DNA of 64,000 bases from Staphylococcus aureus. GTDB lineage: Bacteria > Bacillota > Bacilli > Staphylococcales > Staphylococcaceae. The stretch covers positions 1,612,001-1,676,000 of the forward strand of contig NZ_CP011526.1 of NCBI RefSeq assembly GCF_001027105.1, written 5' to 3'. Every line of letters starts with the position of its first letter. Positions within the stretch are counted from its first letter, which is position 1. The position numbers and the translations under genes are program-made. Positions 21,357 through 30,569 of this stretch are shown here, piece by piece. A model generated the notes under the pieces. That model was given only the letters and a program-made list of their open reading frames with translations, was not told where the DNA came from and made no database searches.

Positions 21357-22586
21357 TTAAAATAACTGAAGTACTTCTTTGAATGAGAATATACCTGTCA
21401 ATATTGTAACAAGTACTGCAACGATACCAAAGATGAACATCCAATTTGGGTGTTTATAATCACCAACAATTGATTTCTTTTTACTTGCAATCAAAATTGC
21501 ACCTAACGTAATAGGTAAAATCCATCCATTTATCGCGCCTGCTATAATTAAAAGGCTGATTGGTTTTCCAATAAATAAGAAAATCATTGTTGAAATAACG
21601 ATAAACACAATCACAATTAAATTACTTCTTTCGTTAAGTGATTTATGAAGTGTTTTTAAAAATGTTGCGCTTGTGTATGCTGAGCCAATTACTGATGACA
21701 TAGCTGCAGCAAATAACACAATACCAAAAATATTCTTTCCAATTGGTCCAATTGCGTGTTCAAAAACTGACGCTGGTGGATTTTCAGAACTTAGTGTCAC
21801 ACCTGTTACAACAACTCCTAATACCGCTAGGAATAGTAACGTTCTCATAATACCTGTAGTTAAAATACCAGCAATTGCTGATTGATTTACAAATGGTAAA
21901 TATTGCTTACCTTTAATGCCAGAGTCTAATATACGATGTGCACCTGCAAAGGTAATATAACCACCTACAGTTCCACCAACTAACGTAATGATGGGCAAGA
22001 CTAATTTCATTGGATGTTCTGGCGCAAATGTATGCACAAAAGCATCACCATAAGGTGGATTAGAAACAAACATCACATATGCCACAACTAAAATCATCAC
22101 AATACCAAGAATCATTGAAACAACGTCCATAATTTTTTGGCCACTTTTACTTACAAAGATTAATATTGCAAAGATTGCAGTAATAGCTGCGCCCCATTTT
22201 ACATCTAATCCAAAAATTGCATTTAAACCTAAACCGGCACCAGCAATATTACCAATATTAAAAGCTAGACCACCAAATGCAATCAATATTGAGATAACAG
22301 TACCAAGCCCAGGAACAACTTTATTTGATATTTCTTGACCTCTTAAACCAGTTACAACTAATATGCGCCATATATTAATTTGTGCACCAATGTCAATGAT
22401 GATAGACAGTAATATGGCAAATGCGAAACTTGCAAAAAATTGTGATGTAAATACTGCTGTTTGCGTTAAAAATGCTGGCCCAATTGCAGAAGTTGCCATC
22501 AAAAATACAGAACCTAATAATAACCTTTTATGATTTTTTGTGAATTCAAAGTCACTTTCTTTTTTAAGCTTTAAATTTCTCCCCAT
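21357..22586 (-). CDS. NRAMP-like transporter (YcsG type) of the lactam-utilisation operon
   Basis: A 409-residue polytopic membrane protein with about eleven hydrophobic helices, related to the NRAMP/APC-fold family and to YcsG of the Bacillus kip operon. The first helix has SAIGPAFLTQT where true NRAMP metal transporters have the DPGN motif. The sixth helix region GGYITFAGAHR lacks the MPH motif. It is therefore unlikely to carry Mn or Fe in the usual way, and an organic substrate such as 5-oxoproline fits the neighbours. It is the last gene of the operon, 12 nt after pxpA, behind TAGGGGGC. Confidence 0.85.
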   Translation of the reverse strand: MGRNLKLKKESDFEFTKNHKRLLLGSVFLMATSAIGPAFLTQTAVFTSQFFASFAFAILLSIIIDIGAQINIWRILVVTGLRGQEISNKVVPGLGTVISILIAFGGLAFNIGNIAGAGLGLNAIFGLDVKWGAAITAIFAILIFVSKSGQKIMDVVSMILGIVMILVVAYVMFVSNPPYGDAFVHTFAPEHPMKLVLPIITLVGGTVGGYITFAGAHRILDSGIKGKQYLPFVNQSAIAGILTTGIMRTLLFLAVLGVVVTGVTLSSENPPASVFEHAIGPIGKNIFGIVLFAAAMSSVIGSAYTSATFLKTLHKSLNERSNLIVIVFIVISTMIFLFIGKPISLLIIAGAINGWILPITLGAILIASKKKSIVGDYKHPNWMFIFGIVAVLVTILTGIFSFKEVLQLF

Positions 22587-22598
22587 TTTTTTAGCCCC

Positions 22599-23351
22599 CT
22601 ATAAGGATTGAATATCAATGCCTTCTTTCATTAAAATTTCTCTAATTTTCGAAACAAATAATAATGCATGTTCTCCATCACCATGCACACAAATTGTATC
22701 TGCTTGTAACGTTACTTCCTTATTGTTTTTTGAAATAACTTTATTTTCCTTCACCATCTTTAAAACCTGCTTAAGTGCTTCGTCAGTATCAGTAATCACA
22801 GCATCACTTTCTTTTCTACTAACGAGCTGCCCATCATCTTCGTATCGTCTATCAGCAAACACTTCAGAAGCTGTAATTAATCCGACATTCTTTGCTTCTG
22901 AAATTAGATATGAATTTGCTAATCCTACTAACACTAGTGATGGATCAAAGTCATAAACAGCTTGTGCTATAACGTTTGCTATTTCTCTGTCTTTTGCACC
23001 CATCTGATACAATGCACCATGCGGTTTAACATGATTAATTTTAACTTGATGAATGCGACAAAACCCTTGTAATGCACCTAATTGATAAATCATCAAATTA
23101 TAAATCTCGTCGTTAGAGATATCTATATTTCGTCTGCCAAAGCCTTTCAAATCAGGTAAACCAGGATGTGCACCTACTGCAACATTATGTGCTTTGGCAA
23201 GTTTTACCGTTTCATTCATTACATTTTCATCACCAGCGTGAAAACCACAAGCAACATTCGCACTTGTAATTAACGGAATAATTTGATGATCACCACCAAA
23301 GGAATAATTTCCAAATGCTTCGCCTAAATCACAATTCAAATCAACTCGCAT
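22599..23351 (-). CDS. pxpA: 5-oxoprolinase subunit PxpA (LamB/YcsF family)
   Basis: PxpA, with PxpB and PxpC, forms the bacterial ATP-dependent 5-oxoprolinase that opens pyroglutamate to glutamate. The 250-residue product starts [16 protein letters not shown] and has [11 protein letters not shown] and [10 protein letters not shown], conserved metal/active-site stretches of the family. Its start overlaps the accC stop by one base. In most genomes pxpA, pxpB and pxpC are adjacent; here accB and accC lie between pxpC and pxpA. Confidence 0.93.
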
Positions 23352-24712
23352 TATAATTCCACCCCTTTAACAATTTGATGTTTTTCTAAAAATTTAATAT
23401 CAACATCTTTTGCATCTCCATCACGATATAGTGGATAATTTAAAACTGCATATAAAAAATCGGCAGTTGTAGAAAATCCATCTATCACCATTTCATCTAA
23501 GGTGACTTTCAACTTATCAATTGCTGAAGCTCTATCATGAGATTTTACAATTACTTTAGCTACTAAAGAATCATAATATGGTGAAACTTGATAACCGTGA
23601 TATAGTAAAGAATCGACTCGCACATTAAAGCCTTGAGGTAAATGTAACGCTGTCACTTTACCTGGTGTTGGTTGAAATTTCTTTTCAGGATTTTCGGCAT
23701 TTATTCTCGCTTCTATCACATGACCATTAAATTGAATATCGCTTTGTGAAAAAGGTAAATGATTATGTTCCAATAAATACAGTTGTGCTGCAACCAAATC
23801 ACGTTCTGCTCGCATCTCTGTAACAGTATGTTCAACTTGTATTCGAGCATTCATTTCAATAAAGTAATGTGCGGTATCAGTTACTAAAAATTCAATCGTA
23901 CCTGCACTTCTATAATTTGCTGCACGTGCAACTTTAACAGCATCGTTACATATTTGTTGTCGTCTTTCTTCAGTTAATGCTGCACAAGGAGATTCTTCGA
24001 TTAATTTTTGATTTTTACGTTGTACAGAACAATCACGTTCCCCTAAATGTACATAATTATCCTGCCCATCTCCCATAACTTGAACTTCAACATGTTTTGC
24101 AACAGGTATAAAAGCCTCAACATAAACACGATCATCATCAAAGTATTTTTTTCCTTCACTTTTAGCTTCTTTAAATGCCTTTTCTAAATCTTCAGCTTTC
24201 TTTACAATACGTATACCTTTACCACCACCGCCACTGGCAGCTTTGATAACAACTGGATAACCGATGTCTTTGGCAAGATTCTCAATTTCAGACACATGAT
24301 TCACAGCACCATTTGATCCTGGAATCACAGGAACACCTGCATGATGAACTGTTTGTCTTGCTGTTATTTTATCCCCCATCATTTCCATCGTTTTTTTAGT
24401 AGGCCCTATAAACGCTATGCCTTGTTCCTCAACGGTTTGAGCAAATTTTGTTGATTCTGATAAAAAGCCATATCCTGGGTGAATTGCATTAGCACCAGTG
24501 ATTTGTGCAGCAGATATGATGCGGTCAATATTTAAATAACTATCTAAAGCATTAGCTTCCCCAATACATATAGCTTGATCTGCTAAATGTACATGCAAGC
24601 TTTGCTCGTCCCCTTTTGCATAAACTGCTACAGTTTCAATCCCATATTCTCTGCAAGCTCTTATAATCCTTACAGCAATTTCACCTCTGTTCGCAATTAA
24701 ACAACGAAGCAT
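23351..24712 (-). CDS. accC: Biotin carboxylase subunit (AccC paralogue)
   Basis: ATP-grasp biotin carboxylase that carboxylates the biotin of the carrier encoded next to it. The 453-residue product has the N-terminal domain ([20 protein letters not shown]), [12 protein letters not shown] for ATP binding and the active-site signature [14 protein letters not shown]. The start is ATG behind AAAGGGGGTAAGTAA. It sits in a lactam operon rather than next to a fatty-acid gene, so it is probably a second, pathway-specific copy. I have not seen the other copy, which lies outside the window. Confidence 0.92.
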
Positions 24713-24725
24713 TTACTTACCCCCT

Positions 24726-25175
24726 TTACTTAATACGTACCAAAACTTGGTCGTATTCAACATTTGTGCCATGATCAGCTACTATTTCAGTAATTTCTCC
24801 AGCAACATCTGTTGTTACCTCGTTTAATACTTTCATCGCTTCAACATATCCTATAATATCTCCCTTGTTAACTTTGTCACCGACATTCACAATTGGTTCA
24901 GTTAATTCTTTACTATCTTGTAAAAAGAATGTACCTATCATTGGTGATTTAATGTCATGATAATCATTTGTCGAAACATCGGAGTTATCATTCGCTTTTG
25001 AAGCTGTCAAATCATTATTGTTCATACTTTGATTTGATTGATTACTGTGTGCAGCCAAATGATTCGAGTCAGTGAAGTCAATTTCTATTTCATCTTCAAA
25101 ATTTTTATATTTAAATTTCTTAACATCATTTTCCTTCACTAATTTGATTATTTGTTCGATTTTTTCAATATTCAT
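24726..25175 (-). CDS. accB: Biotin carboxyl carrier protein (AccB paralogue)
   Basis: A 149-residue carrier. The N-terminal region resembles AccB (NIEKIEQIIKLVKENDVKKF), a flexible Ser/Asn-rich linker spans about 35-70, and the C-terminal biotinyl domain carries EAMKVLNE, whose Lys is the biotin site. It lies 1 nt after pxpC and 13 nt before accC. The carboxyltransferase partner is not an AccAD pair; pxpB/pxpC occupy that place in the operon. Confidence 0.92.
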   Translation of the reverse strand: MNIEKIEQIIKLVKENDVKKFKYKNFEDEIEIDFTDSNHLAAHSNQSNQSMNNNDLTASKANDNSDVSTNDYHDIKSPMIGTFFLQDSKELTEPIVNVGDKVNKGDIIGYVEAMKVLNEVTTDVAGEITEIVADHGTNVEYDQVLVRIK

Positions 25176-25176
25176 T

Positions 25177-26187
25177 TTACAAATCCCCTTTTAAAATTGT
25201 TGCTAATTTTTTCGAAGTATGTCGCAAGCTAGATGTATCAAAAATTGGAGTCTTTTGATGACTCTTAAGAATTTCATTAAACAGAGACATTTGTTCCCGA
25301 TTCTTATCTACAGCTTCTTGGAATGATATCCATTTAAATTGAATTGTATCTTGTGGTTTCATCTGTGCTAACTTTGGCAGATCAAATTTGCATACAGTTG
25401 CAATTTTGGTATAACCACCTATCGTTTGTTTATCATTAAGCAGAATAATAGGTTGACCATCATTTGGTACCTGAACACTACCAAGAGCAACCGGTTCAGA
25501 AATGATATCTGCTTGATTAATTGGTGCAACGCTGTCACCTTCCAAACGATAGCCCATACGGTCTGATTGTTCAGTAATTAAATATGGATGATTTACAATT
25601 TTCGCTCTAGCCTCTTCAGAAAATGCCTCGAATTGAGGTCCTTGAAGAATGTGTATAATATTATTTTCTGGCAATAAATCGTCCTGTAAATGAATCGTCT
25701 TTCCAATGTTTTCTTTAAAGTCATTATTTATTTTCACTGTTATTACATCATCAGCTAATAACTTTCTACCTTTGAATCCTCCTATACTGCTTCGGGTATG
25801 TGTTGCATAACTTTCAGCAATAGAAGGTACGTTGATAGAATGACCAAAAGTAAGATAACCGCGTGCACCTTTGGTTATAGCACCTATTTTTAAAATGTCA
25901 CCTTTCTCAGCTAATATGACAGAATTCATTGATATAGTTTTATTATTTAGCGAAGCATTAATACTACCACCGGTTATAACAAATGTATTTTGCGTATTAA
26001 ATTGAATGGTAGGACCAATCAAAGTATATTCAATCGCTGGACCATCATTGTTAATTAATGACTGCGCAACCTTAAAACTAAATTGATCCATGGCACCTGC
26101 GCCTGAAAATCCAATATGTTCATAACCTATTCTTCCTAGATCTTGTACCGTTGAAAAGAGACCTGGTTGTAAAATCTTAATTGACAT
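25177..26187 (-). CDS. pxpC: 5-oxoprolinase subunit PxpC (KipA/AHS2 domain)
   Basis: AHS2-domain protein of 336 residues, with the family start region LQPGLFSTVQDLGRIGYEHI and GFSGAGAMDQFS. With PxpB it forms the carboxyltransferase-like half of 5-oxoprolinase; the same fold occurs in urea carboxylase. I chose the ATG at 26187, with GGTGGTGATTG ahead; a TTG at 26193 is too close to it. It overlaps pxpB by 11 bases, implying translational coupling. Confidence 0.92.
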   Translation of the reverse strand: MSIKILQPGLFSTVQDLGRIGYEHIGFSGAGAMDQFSFKVAQSLINNDGPAIEYTLIGPTIQFNTQNTFVITGGSINASLNNKTISMNSVILAEKGDILKIGAITKGARGYLTFGHSINVPSIAESYATHTRSSIGGFKGRKLLADDVITVKINNDFKENIGKTIHLQDDLLPENNIIHILQGPQFEAFSEEARAKIVNHPYLITEQSDRMGYRLEGDSVAPINQADIISEPVALGSVQVPNDGQPIILLNDKQTIGGYTKIATVCKFDLPKLAQMKPQDTIQFKWISFQEAVDKNREQMSLFNEILKSHQKTPIFDTSSLRHTSKKLATILKGDL

Positions 26188-26911
26188 TTTCAATCACCAC
26201 CCAGTCATCAACATTAAAGTTGCCATCTGATATATCTCTTTCGATTTGTATAAATTTCTGTTCATCTATTGCATAAAATTGTATCCATTCTCCTGCTTCG
26301 TACATTGACATTGGTTCACGCTCGCTGCTAAATACTTTTAACGGTGTGCGTCCAATAATTTGCCATCCGCCAGGAGAATCTGATGGATATAGTCCTGTTT
26401 GATTATTCGCAATACCTACAGAACCTGCATGAATTTTTAACCTTGGCTGATTACGTCTAGGTGTATGTAGTTGTTCATCAAGTCCGCCTAAGTATGGAAA
26501 TCCTGGCATAAATCCTAGCATATATATTAAATAAGGTTTACTTGTATGTTTTTCAATAACTTGCTCAACAGTTATTCGATTATGCTTTGCTACTTCTTCA
26601 ATATCTGGTCCATATGTACCACCATATTGAACAGGTATTTTAATAATACGATTGGTTTGATTCACAGCATGAACATTTTTTTCATTAAATTTGTTAAGTT
26701 CTAAATTTTCAATTAATTTAGAAGATGTTATAGCTTGTTCATCAAAATATATTAGAACTGCTCGATACGAAGGGACAATATCTTGAATTTCTAATATTTC
26801 TTTTTCTCGTATCCACCGTACCATTGCTGTGACATTACGATATGTCTCTTCGGATATTTTATTTTCAAAATAAATCATAATTGTCTGCTCGTTAATAAAT
26901 CTTACATCCAC
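26177..26911 (-). CDS. pxpB: 5-oxoprolinase subunit PxpB (KipI/AHS1 domain)
   Basis: AHS1-domain protein of 244 residues with the strongly conserved GFMPGFPYLGGLDEQLHTPR and GSVGIANNQTGLYPSDSPGG. Bacillus KipI also inhibits the sporulation kinase KinA, but no such kinase is expected here. The start is GTG at 26911, five bases after GGGGGAT; an upstream TTG at 26935 would place that site inside the gene. It is the first gene of the pxpB-pxpC-accB-accC-pxpA-transporter operon. Confidence 0.92.
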   Translation of the reverse strand: MDVRFINEQTIMIYFENKISEETYRNVTAMVRWIREKEILEIQDIVPSYRAVLIYFDEQAITSSKLIENLELNKFNEKNVHAVNQTNRIIKIPVQYGGTYGPDIEEVAKHNRITVEQVIEKHTSKPYLIYMLGFMPGFPYLGGLDEQLHTPRRNQPRLKIHAGSVGIANNQTGLYPSDSPGGWQIIGRTPLKVFSSEREPMSMYEAGEWIQFYAIDEQKFIQIERDISDGNFNVDDWVVIENVN

Positions 26912-27017
26912 TTTAAATCCCCCTTTGTATTGCAATAAACCAGTATTGAATACCTTTTCATTGTATCATTGAGAAGCACAAGTTGTTTAATAAGTAATTC
27001 AAATCGCATACAATAAC

Positions 27018-27033
27018 AAATGATAATCAATTT
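27018..27033. promoter_or_regulatory. Fur-box-like sequence upstream of the pxp operon and the sRNA candidate
   Basis: AAATGATAATCAATTT shares AATGATAATCA with the Fur core but is less symmetrical than the site at 19651. It lies 107 bases upstream of pxpB and 18 bases before the -35 of the plus-strand promoter at 27051. Function is unproven. Confidence 0.35.
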
Positions 27034-27050
27034 GTTTTCTCGGAAATATT

Positions 27051-27079
27051 TTGCTTTTTTAAAATGGAGTAGTTAATAT
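27051..27079 (+). promoter_or_regulatory. Putative sigma-A promoter of a plus-strand small RNA
   Basis: TTGCTT (27051-27056), 17 bases, TAATAT (27074-27079). No plus-strand coding gene follows before a terminator, so its product would be a short RNA. Confidence 0.5.
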
Positions 27080-27085
27080 TGTAAC

Positions 27086-27158
27086 TCTTACACTAATTTA
27101 GGTTCTGCTATCATTCGGTCTGATGGAAAATTTTTACTTTTCATCTGTCCGATTTTTT
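27086..27158 (+). ncRNA. Candidate small RNA between pxpB and greA
   Basis: A predicted start at about 27086 leads, after some 30 unpaired bases, to an imperfect hairpin. TCGGTCTGATGGAAAA (27115-27130) faces TTTTCATCTGTCCGA (27138-27152), followed by six T. This is an intrinsic terminator pointing along the plus strand, while both flanking genes are on the minus strand. The transcript would be about 73 nt. I do not recognise it as a known staphylococcal RNA. It could instead be an antisense-end terminator of unknown use. Confidence 0.5.
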
Positions 27159-27170
27159 GATTTTGAATAT

Positions 27171-27213
27171 AAAAAAGCACGACCGAAGTATCATTAACAC
27201 ACTTCAATCGCGC
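27171..27213 (-). terminator. Intrinsic terminator of greA
   Basis: On the minus strand GCGCGATTGAAG pairs, with G-U pairs, with CTTCGGTCGTGC, followed by six T. It lies about 25 bases after the greA stop codon. Confidence 0.85.
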
Positions 27214-27236
27214 AATTAAATAATCTATTTGATCAT

Positions 27237-27713
27237 TTATTGGATATTAACAATTTTTACGTTCATTTCGCCACCATTAGGTAGTGGAACACGAACTTCA
27301 TCATCTAAACCTTTACCAATTAACGCTTTAGCCATTGGTGATTCATTTGAAATCTTACCATTAAATGCATCTGATTCAGCTGAACCAACGATTTGATAAC
27401 TTTCCTCTTCATCACCTGGTAATTCTACAAACGTTACTGTTTTACCAATTTTAACAACGTTGTTATCTCCAGTATCTTCAATGATTAATGCATTTCTTAA
27501 CATATGCTCAATTCTTTGAATATCTTGTTCGATGAATCCTTGTTCATCTTTTGCTGCATCATACTCAGAGTTCTCTGATAAGTCACCAAATGAACGTGCA
27601 ACTTTAATTTTCTCTACAACTTCAGGACGCTTAACTGTTTTTAATTCTTCAAGTTCACGCTCTAATTTTTCAAAACCTTCTTGAGTCATTGGATATTGCT
27701 TTTGATTTTCCAT
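27237..27713 (-). CDS. greA: Transcription elongation factor GreA
   Basis: GreA stimulates transcript cleavage by backtracked RNA polymerase. The 158-residue product has an N-terminal coiled coil (about 8-75) with acidic [15 protein letters not shown] at its tip. The C-terminal FKBP-like domain contains [16 protein letters not shown]. Length is typical. It is the last gene of the trmR-trhP1-trhP2-udk-greA group and has its own terminator. Confidence 0.97.
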
Positions 27714-27740
27714 ATTGTCATCTTCCTTTACTGAATTATA

Positions 27741-28364
27741 CTATTGCTTGCTAACTAAAGACTGAATTTTTGTTGTCATAATATCTATTGCAACTTTATT
27801 GCTCCCACCTTCAGGAATAATTATATCAGCATATTTCTTAGTCGGTTCAATAAATTGGTCATGCATAGGTCTAACAACACTTAAATATTGATTGATAACA
27901 GAGTCCATTGAACGCCCACGCTCTTTAGTATCTCGTGTTAAACGGCGTAATATTCTCAAGTCTGCATCTGTATCAACATATATTTTAACATCCATCATAT
28001 CACGTAATACCTTATTTTCTAAAGCGAAAATGCCTTCTACGATAATAACATCTTTAGGTTTAAAATCAATGGTAATGTCACTTCTTGTATGACTAGCATA
28101 ATCATATGTCGGTACTTCTACTGCTTTACCATTTTTCAAGTCTTTAAGATTTTCAATTAATAAATCATTATCGAATGCAAATGGATGGTCATAATTGGTT
28201 TCTAGGCGCTCGTCGAAAGTCAAGTGCTTTTGATCTTTATAATAGTAATCTTGAGCAAGTAAAGCGACACTATGACCTTCTAAGTTTTTCATAATTTCGT
28301 TAGTTACAGTTGTTTTTCCTGAGCCAGATCCACCAGCTATGCCAATGATTGTAGTAGCTTTCAT
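27741..28364 (-). CDS. udk: Uridine kinase
   Basis: Phosphorylates uridine and cytidine in pyrimidine salvage. The 207-residue product has the P-loop [12 protein letters not shown] near the N-terminus, DHPFAFD and the IIVEGIFAL strand, with RDTKERGRS in the lid. Its ATG overlaps the stop codon of the upstream U32 peptidase gene by one base, so translation is probably coupled. Confidence 0.97.
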
Positions 28365-29632
28365 TAGCCAATTTCCTTTCTCATCATGTTGTTTGGATAT
28401 ATCGGGCGATCCACTTTAATTTGAACGATTTGTAATGGATGGCGCGCCGCGTCTAAGCTGTTACCTTCTTCATCATAAATTGCTTCTACTACTTGTGTAA
28501 ATGTTTCAATTTCTGGACCAAAGAATTCTATTTCTTGACCTGGTTTAAAGTTATTTCGTTGTTGAATAGTCGCAATTTTTGTATCTTCATTATAGTCTAA
28601 TACCAAACCACAAAAATCAAATGGTGATTTTTTAGATTGTTGTTGACCAAACATCTGTTCTTCATAACCAGGTGTTCCCTCAAAGAATGCTGGTGCAGTG
28701 TCTCTATTTGCACATTTATCTAACTCTATTAACCATTCCGGATTAATCTTAAAGTTGTCAGGATCTGCCGCATACGCATCAATGACTTTACGATATACTG
28801 AGACAACTGTTGCAATATAATGAATTGACTTCATACGTCCTTCAATTTTTAATGAGTCCACACCAATATCCATCATTTGAGGAATTGATTCGATTAATTT
28901 TAAATCTTTAGGACTCATCGCAAACGGTGTAACTTCACCTTGATTATAAAAAACATCAAGTTCACCATTATCATCAACTTCTAATAATTCATAATCCCAA
29001 CGGCAACTTTGACAGCAACCGCCTCTGTTGGAATCCCTTGCAGTCATATGATTACTTAATGTACATCTACCTGAATAGGCGATACACATAGCACCATGAA
29101 TAAATGCTTCGATTTCAATATCTACTTTTTCCTTCATTTCACGCATTTCCATCGCGCCGGTCTCACGTGCTAATACAACACGATCCAATCCTTCTTCTTT
29201 CCAATATTCTACAGCTTTGTAATTAGAAAGTGATTGTTGAGTAGATAAATGAATTTCAAGTTTTGGCGCAACTTCTTTACATGTTTCGATAATTAAAGGA
29301 TCTGCAACAATGATACCTGTCGCACCAGTCTTTTCCAAATTACGCAAATATGATTCTAGACCTTCAATATTCTCATCATGTGCAATAATATTTGTCGTAA
29401 CATAAATTTTGGCACCGTAACGGTTCGCAAATTCAACACCTTCAGCTATTTCTTCCATCGTGAAATTATCAGCATTTGAACGTAATCCATATTCTTGACC
29501 ACCTAAAAATACGGCATCAGCGCCATAATGTACTGCTATTTTTAACTTTTCTAAGTTTCCAGCAGGTGCTAATAATTCTGGTTTCTTCATAACTGTTTTA
29601 GGAGTTGATTTAATCTCTTCTATTGTCTTCAT
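28364..29632 (-). CDS. trhP2: U32-family tRNA uridine-34 hydroxylation protein TrhP2 (YrrO)
   Basis: Peptidase U32 family protein. In Bacillus the pair YrrN/YrrO (TrhP1/TrhP2) makes 5-hydroxyuridine at wobble position 34 of tRNA, using prephenate. The 422-residue product contains the U32 signature [19 protein letters not shown] (about 170-190) and [11 protein letters not shown], both Cys-rich and likely Fe-S ligands. A C-terminal beta-barrel region ends the protein. It is one of two adjacent U32 genes. Confidence 0.92.
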
Positions 29633-29643
29633 GATTAACCTCC

Positions 29644-30567
29644 TTAATATACTGTTTGTTTATATAAGAAACCTTCGTCAAATGGTCGATGATCAGGTTG
29701 AATTTCTTCAATTGGATCCATCAACATAAATTTCTCATCTTCATAGATTTCAGGATCTTCATTGTACAAATCTATCGCTTGACGATACTGTTCCGTTACC
29801 ACATTAATATATTCTTCCGTTTGTAGAATACCATCGATTTTAAATGAATCTATACCCGCCTCAAAAAATGGTGCTAATTCTTCAATTAAACAAATGTCGT
29901 TTGGTGACATAATGTGCGTACCATTGTAATCTTCGTAAACTGGGTAATTATTTTGTCTTTCTTCATCATAAAGTAATAAAGATTGTTCATCATTGCGACG
30001 TTCAATTTTCATTTGGCGATCTTGGAACGTATAATAATTGCCTAGTAGCATACGCTTTGATTGAAACATACAAGTCATTCCTTGAACTTGCACCTCAATT
30101 TCCACATTTGAATTTTCTTTTATATTAATAATTTCATCCAAATTCAGCTCACGTGCTAAGACAGCTCTTGATGCGCCTCTTTTACCCCAGTAATTACATT
30201 GAAAATGATTAGTTACTAACGTCTCTGCATTCCAATGAAGTGGTATTGGATTTTCTTGCGCCTTCACATACATTACTACTGCTGGATCCCCGAAAATAAT
30301 TCTGTCAACTCGTATTTCATGTAAAAAATTAATATAATCTTCTACAGCATCTAAATGATAATTATGAAATAATCCATTCACTGCCGCATATACTTTTTTA
30401 TCGTTTTTGTGAGCTAATGCGACAGCCTCTGTCATTTGTTGTCTATTGAATTCCCCTGGAAGTCTTAAACCAAACTTTTGCTCGCCAATTACAAAAGCAT
30501 CTGCACCTAAATCAATAAGTGTTTCCATATGGCTTAATGACTTGGGTGTGACAAGTAATTCTGTCAT
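29644..30567 (-). CDS. trhP1: U32-family tRNA uridine-34 hydroxylation protein TrhP1 (YrrN)
   Basis: Shorter U32 paralogue (307 residues) that would work with TrhP2. It keeps the fold (LLVTPKSLSHMETLIDLGAD, FGLRLPGEFN). The U32 signature is degenerate: EVQVQGMTCMFQSKRMLL keeps the first Cys but has Lys-Arg-Met where the second Cys would be. I start it at the second ATG (30567), seven bases after GGAG; the first ATG (30573) overlaps the trmR stop. It lies 11 nt ahead of trhP2. Confidence 0.9.
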   Translation of the reverse strand: MTELLVTPKSLSHMETLIDLGADAFVIGEQKFGLRLPGEFNRQQMTEAVALAHKNDKKVYAAVNGLFHNYHLDAVEDYINFLHEIRVDRIIFGDPAVVMYVKAQENPIPLHWNAETLVTNHFQCNYWGKRGASRAVLARELNLDEIINIKENSNVEIEVQVQGMTCMFQSKRMLLGNYYTFQDRQMKIERRNDEQSLLLYDEERQNNYPVYEDYNGTHIMSPNDICLIEELAPFFEAGIDSFKIDGILQTEEYINVVTEQYRQAIDLYNEDPEIYEDEKFMLMDPIEEIQPDHRPFDEGFLYKQTVY

Positions 30568-30569
30568 AG

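Noticed and set aside
23351..25175. accB/accC taken as the housekeeping acetyl-CoA carboxylase subunits
   Set aside because: They are embedded in the pxp operon rather than next to fatty-acid genes, so a pathway-specific copy is more likely. The other copy cannot be seen in this window.
26936..27050. A defined promoter for the pxp operon
   Set aside because: TACAAT occurs at a suitable distance but no acceptable -35 was found, so I did not list one.
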